Below are positions 11,601-23,600 of a stretch of 64,000 bases of DNA, one piece after another. Every line of letters starts with the position of its first letter. Within the stretch, counting starts at the first letter, position 1. The stretch spans positions 21,961,592 to 22,025,591 of the forward strand of contig NC_049985.1 of assembly GCF_000003815.2 (NCBI RefSeq), given 5' to 3'. Position numbers and translations under genes: made by a program. Under the pieces are notes generated by a model, which saw nothing but the letters and a program-made list of their open reading frames with translations, made no database searches and had not been told where the DNA came from. This stretch comes from Branchiostoma floridae. Its lineage: Eukaryota > Chordata > Leptocardii > Amphioxiformes > Branchiostomatidae.

Positions 11601-14600
11601 ACACTGTAAATAACAAATTAAACACTGCATGAGGCATTGGGAAGAAACTTTCCTGTCACCTGTCTGGAACCTTTTTGACATTTTTGACCTAAAACTTTCA
11701 ATTAGTTTCCCAAATGTGCCAAGCAGTGAAATACAAATTGTGGGAGTGCAGACAAAATATTATCAGAAAGAAATACAATATCCTCCACACCCAGAGGTAA
11801 ACATTGTTATCAATCGATTTCTTATTTGTTTTGATAGCAGTTATTTTGAATTATCAATCATATCAACATTATCTTATTCTTGCTTTAATACATGTATATA
11901 TAATACATTAAGATTCAAAAAGCTTGAATCTGTTTATTACTATAAAAACATCCTTGGAAAAAAATACCATGATACAGTCATCTTGCAGTCAAGGTATTTC
12001 ATGTCCATTAAGGAAGAAATAAAAAAAAAGTTAATCATGAATTATACTTTTAATAATGAATAATTCAAAAGTCTCACCGTTTCCCCTTGAAGACTTTGGA
12101 CATATCGATGTCATCCCTGGAGAACACGTCAAACTCATCACCAGCAAAGACATTGGCTCGTTGGGACAGCAACGTCGTCTCAACATCTTCTGTCTTTTTT
12201 TCAGCTGGTCTGCATTGGATAACACGACACTGAGTCTTAGACAGCTAAAATTGTGAATAGCTTCATCGGGTTTGTAAATTACTGGGTCTCAACAGTTAAA
12301 CAGTAATCGACACCTGAGTGTCCTGTAGCGTAATGGTAGGGTGTTTGGTTCAAAGCCCAGAGGTCCTGGGTTCAAATAGTCCCCTGATATAACGCTACTT
12401 CACCTATATCTGCAGGGTAACCTATATTAGTTGACAATGTGTTTACCCACACGGTATTAAGGGATATCAAGTTGACGGACGGTGGTTTCAAGTTGTAATA
12501 TGTTTTAACTATTGTAGTTTGAAACTATCATCTGTCGACTTGATATCCATATATATAAATACCCTTTTTTAAAGCAACGGATATAGGTCACCCTGCGGAT
12601 AATGGTGAACTAGTGTTACTCCGGTGTTGTGCTCTTGGGAAAGGCAGAACACAAATGTCATGTACATGTACAATTTGAATAAATCAATCACACAATGTAC
12701 TATTAAACAATACGGAATATAGACTATGTTTACCTTTTCATGCTTCTGTCCAGTTTTTGGAGCTTAGCAGGTAGTTTTTCCTCTAGTATGTCATTGATGA
12801 CCTTCTCAACTTTATACCCATACTCCTCTAGGCAGGCCTGACCGAAAAAAAAAAAAACACTGAATAAATGTCCTACAGTCAAACACCATATTGTACCTCT
12901 TGTCAGATTATAGCTAAGACATTCTAAGAAACATTCAGAGAACAGCAAACAACAAATCTTTACTTAAGCTGACATCCTTCAAAGCCTCTGCCACATAGTT
13001 CAGGAGATTTGGTGATCCCAGAAGGTTGCAAAACTTTAAAAATTTCTAAATCTGACTAACGCATACTTTTCAATTTTTTCCAGTTGCAATCTAACCCATC
13101 ACATTGAATGGAGTTTGGAACCTGATAAAATTGGTCAATCTCTAAAAATTGTTCGATGATCAAGAGAACACCAAAACACACCAAAAATGCCCCAAAAATG
13201 TCAGTTAGACCTCAGCCAATCGATTTCCTTGCTGTGTGACAAGGGCATTAGCGGATCAAACTTTCAGGAACAAATAATTCCATCAACTGCCCTTTTACTC
13301 TATAGAAATATACTTAAAAGAGACAAGAGGATACCATTACCATGATAAAGCCTTCCCCAAGTTCAGGAAGGAGGTCCCTAACAGCACTGATAAGGGAGTC
13401 CATCTCCACTCCACTGGGCTGGGGGAAGGCACAGGCCCCTTCCTGAGAAAATAAAATTATCATATAGTAAGATGGATACTAACATTAGTTAAAATACTGA
13501 AATGCAAAACTGAATTGCAAATGGGGTAACATTAACAGAGGCCCGATTTACACGAGGCAAAAAAAATGACCTGTCCTAAAAAATGTCCTACGTCATTTGA
13601 CACACGTCCTAGGACACATTTTTGGCATGTAAAAACAAAAATGACGCGCTGTGGCACCTCCAGAGGTGTCACACTGCGACAAGCCACAGCGCGTCATTTT
13701 TGTTTTTACATGGGCCAAAACAGCATCCTAGGACATACGCCGTGCATCGAACGTTGTAGGACATTTTAGGACAAGTCAGTTTTTTGCCTCGTGAAAACCA
13801 GCCCAGAGAACAATTATGCAAATAAGGGCCTAACAAAAAAGTAAATGATAGCATTTCACACCTGTGACATGTGTAAGTAAGTGAAAGTAACTATGCAAGG
13901 ATTATGCAAATGTGGAAGATATTTGCAAAATGTAGAAGATATTTGCATAATCCAAATTTTCATGGAAGTTTGAGGTCTCCAAACTCATGTTTTAAGAAGC
14001 TTTTCAAGACCTTGCTCCATAATTAGGTAATATACAAAATTCAAATTTTATTTCGGAACTTACCAAACCCTCAAGAGCTGCCTCATCCTGGAAATCCTCC
14101 TGCTGTACCCTATTCACAGGTGTCCTCCCATTCCCATCAGCCTTGAGCTCCCCATTCCATGATGCAGCATGATTTGGTCCATTCCCATCATACCTGGCTC
14201 TCTTGTCCTTACCAAATGACTGATATGCCTGGTCGACGGCTCCCATAATAAAATCTGTTCTCGTGCTATCTCTGTGAGTAACTCTAATTAAGGAAAAGAA
14301 TTGAGTATATTCCATAATGTACAGTAGGCGTTTGGTAGACCGGATGTTGGACCTATTGGAAAATGAACAGATTATATAATCAGGCATTCACACGTTTCGA
14401 GGCTTACCAGTCGCGGAAAATAACAAGAGCGAAGAAGAACATAGTCTATAGTCCTTTCTATCAATTTTTACAGTTAATAGTACAGAGGCAGTACAGAACC
14501 TTGTAGGATTTTAAAACACCAGTGGGAGTCGAATACTCCACAAAACAGATGTCTTTGTTGCGAAATGGACCATTGTTTTGAGTATCGTCCATTCACAACT

Positions 14601-17600
14601 TCTCAAATACTGAATCAGGTCCAGGTTCACCTGGACCTGATCCTCTGGACCTGAACCGGGCCTGGATCTGAATTTTCTGTACCGGTGTGACAGCGATCTC
14701 CCCGGGGGGCGAGATCACTAGCGTTTTCGCCCCCCTTTAGCGTTTTCGCCCCCCCCCCAAGAGCAGCTGGTTACGACATATTACAGGTGCGCTACCTGGT
14801 ACTATACTGCACCTGGGGAGTAACGTGTATGGTGTGTTACCTGGTACCTTATGGCACCTTATTACCGTACCGTAAGATGCCTGTCATACCTCGAAAGTCG
14901 ATACTATATTGTTCGGTGCAAACATGACATTGAAATGAAAAAGACAATTTTTGCAGCTGAGGTGGCATAAAAACAGTGCTACTGCGAACGTATAAATAAA
15001 CACCGTCTATGGTACGGAATACGTCAGCTATATGTTTTCAATTTGTCACAGTGTTTTCTTTCTTGTGCTGGAAACATTTCCAAAGCACTAACAAAAACAC
15101 ACGTGAATAATAGTTTCTCATTATAAACACTATCTACGCGCAAGTTGATATAGCTGTTGCTAAATGCTACACAAACACTGGTAAAGTACCAGTCTTAAGA
15201 AACACGGGTAAATGCATCAGTTCCTAAATACTAGAAAAAACAGTCATGTTGGAGGTGAAGATATCCCTTGGCCAGGTGCATATACCAAAATGTGCGTTAT
15301 TCTAATTAATACCTAATATTTGCATAATTAATAAAGACATTACATAGTTCTTTTGTGGTCACTTCATGGTAGAGACTTCATATTGGAGATATATAGGTTG
15401 TTTGAGGACAGGTGAATACAATGAAATACATCTTATGTCAAGACTCATGTATATGCAATAATGGGAATACAAGGGACCCAACCCTCCTTGTCTGAAACAA
15501 GTTCAACTATATTATTACCATGTAATTACGTTAATATTGATACTATGAATGGATTTATGTATCAAACTCGTGTACTTATATCATTATGAAACTGCATTTT
15601 GTGATTTATACCAATCAACTTCTAAAATGTCATGTAAACCCGTTTCTTTTGGGGGGGGGGCGAAATCGCTAAAGGGGGGCGAGGTAGGGGGGCGAGATCA
15701 CTAGCCGGGGAGGGCGAGATCGCTGTCACACCGGTACCCAGCCCTAGTCTGTACCCTTGTAGTGTACGTACCCCCTGTAGTATACATATCCCTTTCGTGT
15801 CCGATCGCCCCCCTTTAGTGTACCCCTATGAATTATGATACCGTGATATATATATAAAATATCAAAACAAACCTACTGGCAGTAAGAATTAATCTACATT
15901 CTACATAACCTTTTTTTAAGACCATCCATGTCATCTTATGTCTATGTCTGACAGTCCATTGAGAAGGATACACACTATCACAGGCTTGGTGAATAAGGTC
16001 TATGTCCTCTTGTACACTAAACAGGAAGTCTAAATCATGGAGAAATCTGCAAAAGAACAACTGGTTATAGATAATCACATCTAACATAATAATTCATAAA
16101 GATATACCAAAATACTAACTGGTTATTGCGTAACAACAATAAAAGTGATGATCATTGTAGAGTTATATGGTTTAATATTATAATAGTATAGTTGCACTGA
16201 TTGACTGTTTGAACAATTTCCAACAGAAACATTTTCCAGTAGCTACTAGTATGTGCAGTCCTGTGGTTAGCGATCCTGTCTCTGGACCGAGGCATTGAGA
16301 GTTTGAATCCCAACTGTTGTCACTAATCTGATAAGCACGCTACTGGAAAGGGTTAAGGACAGGACATTAAACTGTGGTCCACTGTTCACAGTACTGTACA
16401 TAATGGGGAACTTCCCCAGTACAATAATGAAACTGTAAATACTGTATATAGTGTCTGATCACCTTGAAGTTCATTTTTCATTTTTCTAGCCTACATGTAT
16501 GTCAGTACAGTCAAACCTGCCCAAGCGACCACCTCTTCTTAGCAAGCACCTGGCCATTACGACCATATTTTCTCGGTCCTAAAAATTTTCCCCACTGATG
16601 TAAGCATTAAGCGACCTCTTCACAACAACCACCTGGCCAACGCGACCGCGACCACCAAAAATTGGGACCAAATCCCTGCCCATAAAACCACGTTCTTTTC
16701 AAATCTTGAGGTGTCACTGATTTTAAATGATAACTACATTTGGCACGATTTTGTGCCGAATTCAGCCAGTTCGCATCAGATTTTGACCACCATTATGATG
16801 CTATGTTCAAAATAAAGATGGCGGCGGATGCACATGCATGTGTTTGCTATTAAACACAACGGAAACTATCTATACTTTGCATCAGGCATAATGTGAGTCG
16901 ATACTCTTCTAACCGACCACCTGACCAAATCGACCACTTTTGCCCGGTCCACCGGGTGGTCGTCTTGGGCAGGTTTGACTGTACTATCGATTCATTTGAA
17001 TTCATGAGTTATAGCTCTTGCTCTAATATTTTGCTTAGTTTTCTCACCTTCTTTCAGAAAGTACAGCAGACATCACATGGAGGTAGTCTTCTACATAGTT
17101 TAACACAACCTCCAGGGAACCACTGGAAATAACCAATATAACATCAATACAAGTTGTACACACACTTCAATGTTGGCTAGTCCATAGATATACTTATTTT
17201 ACTTCATTTAAACAGAAAATACTTTAAACTGTCTTCTTTGTAAAAGTATTTACTGAGATGACATTATCAAAATGTCATTTTCAACTTGGTTACTGCTTGA
17301 AGAAACAACAAACATTTGAAATATTTCACTTGGAGCACTGTACATTGCACTGTATGTTTGCAGTGGTTTTAGGAGTTTTTCACGTGTTTTTTTTTTCAAT
17401 TTTTTGTTGAAACAATTCTGTAGTCATTGGACAAATACATTTGTCCAATATAAAACTGCCGTAAAAGTTTTAAGATTTACAGTAGTGAAGTGTTTCACCT
17501 TCCAAAAATAACTGGGAGGGGGCCAAGGTTATAGACAGAGAAGACAACAGAGGAATCCATTGGATTAAAGAAGCAGTCTGGATAAGGAAGGTTCTCCCCA

Positions 17601-20600
17601 GTGATGAACCGGGACGAGGGGGGTACAAACTCAGCCATGTTTGGGATAGTGTTCTCGCTGCAATAGCGCCACCTACATCGGCTACATATAGCGGCAAGAA
17701 GCAGAACTCCAGTTAGAAGCTCTGAGGAAGATGTCTGATAATCATCGAAACATCAGCAGGTGAGAATAACTGGTTGTGTAAAAGAAAACTCTTATGTCCC
17801 CTGTTTCACCTGTTTTCTAGAATAGGTTGGAGACAGCATGTGGAGATGATGTGATGACATAACTTGACCAGCATCCCTCTGGCCTGGCTTAGAACTGCAG
17901 CCAGCTCATTCCAACTTGCCCTGAAATACAAACGTAAGACAACATTGAACAGGTGTTTCTATTAGTACTGTAAATGCATTTAAGTTCGCGAGGATTTAAG
18001 TCCGTGGTAGCATGCACTGTAGTCTCTTATTGCCACGGAAAAATGTTTGCGGTGGTTTTAAGTTTGCGGAGAAGCGGCCACCGCAAAAACCACAAACATT
18101 AAACCACTGTGAAAGTTTCTGCATTTACAGTATATGCATAGATGTTACTGTAACAATTTGCGTTGTACTTTTTTCTGAAGTAAACAGACTTTGAGACTTT
18201 ATACAAAGTTAACAGTAAATATAGGTGCAACTTCACATCAAGTTACCAGTACAAACAATTAAGGTACTTACTTTCCTGTATCCTGAGATATTCTGTCCAT
18301 CACTAGGATCTCTAATGCTGGAACAACGGACTCATAAAAACTGCATATTCTGAAAATATAAAGATATATCAAAGTTAATATGAGACATTAATTAGATAAA
18401 TTCTATCACACAAAACTGATACCCTTAGCATAAATAAATACATGTACATGGCATTTCATACATCCAATAAATACAGTATGATGATCTGTAGATTGTAAGA
18501 AGCTATTATCAGTGAAAATCCTATCAATGTCTGGTAATACTGTGAACAATGGCATACCATAAAATGCCTGTAGTGTTTTTTAATCAAAAACAATATGGTA
18601 GGTAGCAGTGTTTCCGCCAGAGGGGCGTCCACCCGTCCAATGACGGTCTCATTTCGTTTTGGACGGCTTGAACGCAAACAGAGGCCGTCCTCATAAAAAA
18701 TATTGCGACCCACATTTTGCCGAGAAATCTGTACAAAGTTGATAAATGTACACTGCAGTTTTGTGTTGTGCATTGAAGCTAGAGGCTTGGGGACGCCAGA
18801 AACATGTGCCCACCGGCCCGGGTGCTCGGCACGGTAAATCCCCGACCTCGTTCAAGTTCGTTATCGGCAACACAGCGGAAAAATAAAGTGTTCACATTAA
18901 GAGGTGTTGGACGTAAAAAGTATCAAGTATAACTTTGCTTCCTTTGGATATCCTTCCTTTGGATATCAGTTTTGGATATCAGTTTTGAGCCCGCAAAATC
19001 TCCAGGGTAAATATGCTACAAAAATGGCGGTCGATAGCTGTTGTTTATCCTAACCAATCACAGCGCTAGCTTCCCGTGACATTGCTAAAATTTCCATTAC
19101 GCTCATTACCGCTATATAGGATACACAATGTTTTTCGTCATTTCTGAATGCAAATTTCTTGATCTATGGAAGGTTTTAGATGATTTATAAGTATACTAAA
19201 ACATAAGAGAATATATACAAATGCTGTTTCATTTTTGCAAGTCAAAGAACCGTTTCTGGAACCTTTTCAAAGTCTAGTACCCGTTCGGTGCGGCATACCA
19301 GTACGCAGCACAAATGAAAACATGTTGTTACGGCACTGAACTTTAATCGGACGTTAGTTGTTCTTTTTTTTTCTTGCGACAGTTAACCGTTAACTTTAAT
19401 TTTCGCAGTTTTATAATTAAATTCAATTTTCGCGGTTTTGCAATTAAATTTGATTTTCGCGGTTTTCGCGCCCCAAGGTGGACGGCCTCCCAGCTTAGGT
19501 CTGGCGGAAACACTGGTAGGTAGTCTATGAATGAGGACTAAGTTACCAGCCCCATTAAAGCTATGTAGAAGAACCCATTAAACTAGTACTTTTTGAGAAG
19601 AGCGCAGAAGACTGGTGTTGTTGGACGAAAACACAAGCTGAAACAAGGCTACAACAAGCTATAATCTTAAAATCAATCTCGTAAAAGCATCATGATTCAC
19701 CTCAATTGAGAGTTACCAAAACTGGGGGGGGGGGGGGCAATCCTTCACCACTTTTCCTTACCTCAAAAAGCAATCTGCCACCAAGAAAAGGTCCTGAACA
19801 AAAAATACAATGTCATTTTTCTTCAAACTTTGGATTTTGCTACCAGGGACCCCCTAAATGTTGAAAGTTTAGGCTTCCCTGTCTGATCTCTCCTACCCCC
19901 CACTTATTGAAAAGTTTTTTTGAAGTTTTTTTTTTTCGACCGACCGGCCCAATTTTTTTCTGAAAAAAATCCGAGAAACAACACATAAAATTGGTGTGAC
20001 TTAACACACAAAAAAAGCTCCATACCTTGCAACAACGTTCTGCTGGTGAAAAACCTTACATCCGCTGGGGTAGGTCTCCAGAAACACCAGTAGGGTGATG
20101 GCTGAGTCTCTCATGTACAGTAGGATGTCATGTACCTCCCCTACACTCATGGACTGTAGAGGGGCAGCTTTTCTGTCACTCAGCTTCTGTGGCACCGAAC
20201 CACCTTCATCTGATAACCCACACTTCTCCAGTATGTTGTCAAATACCTGGGAAAACATCATCGTCATCATCAGTCGACGAGATTGCACATGTTCGCACAT
20301 GTTTACACATGACGGGGTTATACCGCCCCTTACGGGGTGACAAACCCTTTCACTGGCTAATTACAAGACGAGGATGCAGGGTTGTAGCCAGCCTGAAATC
20401 ATTTTCAGTCCCCTTGATTTTGAATGGGAATCCTATTGAGCACCGAAGGCATGGCGTGATGTTGCGCATCATTTCTAAGGGGTCTGGGTCCCAGAAAATT
20501 TTTAAATCAAGACCTTCTGAAACACTATTTCCTGCATTTTGAGGTGCAAATTTTGCTTGTAGACTAAGATGTTCAATGGCATCTGTTTTGGTGAAGAAAA

Positions 20601-23600
20601 ACACATGGGTTTCAGTTTTTTTATATATTTACATATCAACTTTTTGATATGTCCCAGGGGACGGAATGGGAAAATCTTTTTCAGTCCCCAGTTGCAAAAT
20701 TCCTTCAAAGGACTGAAGGACAGGCGCTGGCTACAACCCTGCGAGGATGCGCTTGGAAAAACATGGTGATTTAAACTTAAAACCTGAAAGTTAGAAAGGT
20801 CGATGTGATATAAAACTTGATGCTCAGTAAGTCCAAAGCTGCCCACATAGAGGTCACTACATGTACATTTGTATACCAGAGGGCGTCAGCTTGGAATGCT
20901 GCAGTACATTACAATACTGCTAGGGGGTATAAAATCATCACGTTTCTTTGGGATTTCAATATCTACCCACGTACCAAAAATCATTCAACTCCATCAAAAG
21001 TATTTCGAGTTAAAGGCGTGAACACACATACACAACCGAAAACAATACCTCCATTGAAGTTGGAGGTGAACCTTCTTCTCAGAGCTAAAATAGCTCCACT
21101 CCTTGGGTGTTGCCAAAACATAACGGTAGAGCTTTTGTTAATATCTTAACTATGACAATGAATGCTCTTTGAATTTTTATACTTTCTTTGATTAACGTTT
21201 GATCATAGTTAAGATATTGACATAAACTCTACCATGATTATTTTTTGGCAATGCCCCAGGGGTGAAGCATTTTAATAATGGTACATATTTACCTCAAAAA
21301 TAGTTGGCCCAACTTCTGCCAAGTCATTGTTGTAGTTCGGCTGCTGTTTGAAGATGTTGTCAATCATTTTGGTGAGGACGGCCATGTTGCCTCCCGCATA
21401 CAGCACACACAGGTCCATCAGCTTGGGAACATCAAACAAGAAGTTCTCATACAAGATGTCTCCGAACATCTTAGGGGTGAAGAAGTTTTCCTGGAAGAGA
21501 CATAAAGTGAAATATTAATTCTTCTGTCCTATAGAAGTATTTCAAATGGACCTTTCCTTTTAGTTTCATCATCAAATACAAATACAAACATTTCCTGCAA
21601 TGCAAAAACTACCATCTCCTTAGCTTTGAGTTACTGTAAAACTGCCCATACCAAGAAGACCACACAGGGGACCGATAAAATGTAGACACAATTTTACTGT
21701 CACTATAGTCTATAGACAGGATTTTTTATGCTTGGGAAAATATCTATAAGCTTTAGGGATTGCCAAAAAGGTCACATTGGCCAGGTTCTTACATACACAT
21801 GTAGAGGTAGTCACTTCATCTATTTAGGTGTTCAAGACAATCTTGAGAAGGCTTCGTTGACAACTTTTTTGATGTGGCGGTATTTGGAATTATGAAAAGT
21901 TGATAACAGGTTTGACTGTATTTTGCTTACAATCAAACTACACAACGCCAGTAAAAACATAACCCCCCTTAATTAAGGTAACAAACCAGACCTTGGACTC
22001 CTTGTGTGTGGCCATCCTCATGAACACCATGAAGAAGAGTCTATGTAGTGTCTCCTGTCTCTGTTTCAGGTCCGCAGGAAGATCCAGTGGGGGGTCGTAG
22101 GATCTGACGTGGAAGAAAAACTGTGAAATCACTAAGCTATAAATACCAATATAAACTACCTACTGCACCTCTGTCTTTGTAGCATACACATGATTGACTC
22201 TTATTTTGATTATGAATGTTGTCATTAAAAATTTAACCTTTTAACTTAGGACACAAGACTTGTGAACGAGAAAGATGAAAAAAGCAACCTGGCGATAAAC
22301 TAACTTAAAGCAGGAATGACAGTAATATATTACCTTGGTGCATTCTGCAGGTAGGAGTTGAGACAGTTGTGCAGAGATTCATCAAAGATGGTCTGAAACA
22401 AAATAATGACAATTTCTCAAAGTGTCATCATCTAAAACTGTAAATATCCAGCAACTATATTGTGGGGTCATATACTAATAGCATAACTGCAAGGTCTTTG
22501 GCCTGGAACTCAGAAGTCTAGGGTTTAAAAACCTGTCAGGCTACCAATCTTGTGCCCTTGCATTTTTACACAACTTTCCTCACTCGCTTACGCAAAGGTA
22601 AGAATGGATTGGGAAGGTAAAAAGCAGTAGAAGGAGAGCTGAACACACATTTGAATACACAGACCACTGCCAGTGGACTAGAACCCTGCTGTATATGTAG
22701 TGATTGCACAAAGTTGCCTGGCCTAAGGGCTATTGAAACAGAGATGGGCACAATAATATGCACCATGTGGTGCTGAAAGGACTTGCGGTAACCAGTGTCA
22801 GTGTGCTGCATGCGGATTTGTCGAATTGTACCTGGCACCAGAACTTGCTGTGTGTCTGTATGTCACATTATGTGATACATTAAATCAGATGGTACCTGGC
22901 ACCAGAACTTGCTGTGTGTCTGTATGTCACATTATGTGATACATTAAATCAAGATGGTACCTGGCACCANNNNNNNNNNNNNNNNNNNNNNNNNNNNNNN
23001 NNNNNNNNNNNNNNNNNNNNNNNNNNNNNNNNNNNNNNNNNNNNNNNNNNNNNNNNNNNNNNNNNNNNNCTACGTATGCTTATTTCTTTGACAAAATCAG
23101 CCTTTAGTCTAGTTTTCACATAACTAACTTTCATGTAATAGATTTTAATTGTTTTTATACCGTAATCGCTGTATTTTATGCTAAACATCAGAATTCTTGT
23201 TGCGACATTTTACCTTGGTAAAAATGGAGTCGTCCATTGACCCCTAGTGACCTTGTTTTGCTGCAGCGACGCCATCTTGGCAAATTACGCAAAGACGGAG
23301 ATAATTTTCCATTTTTGGCCCGCGGAATACGAAAATTGGGACAGCGTACATGCATTTCAAGAACCTAAAACATCAGATACATGAACGGACGGTCTATTTG
23401 TAAAATCTGTCCATATAGTCTTCCAGTCTGCACATAAATGACGATGTAGAGAAGGGTAGAAGTGCAAAGAGTCTAAGATGAGAAAAAACGCCAACATAAT
23501 TTGGTGGAAAAACTTCGCATAAAATCACATAATTCTCTTCGCCAATGGCGATAGAGTATGTTTTTGTCGACTTGGGTCTGTATGTAGGTCAACAGCATAT

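Noticed and set aside
11629-12063. 144-codon plus-strand open frame
   Set aside because: AT-rich, low-complexity, antisense to ASCC2 intron sequence, with no recognisable domain or splice support.
12316-12385. tRNA gene candidate
   Set aside because: Box A and box B are present but the acceptor and anticodon stems do not pair; family copies elsewhere show it is a SINE head.
16815-16850. AAAGATGGCGGCGG, a strong YY1/TISU-like start
   Set aside because: It lies inside a Tc1/mariner-like element and opens only 11 codons; probably transposon sequence.
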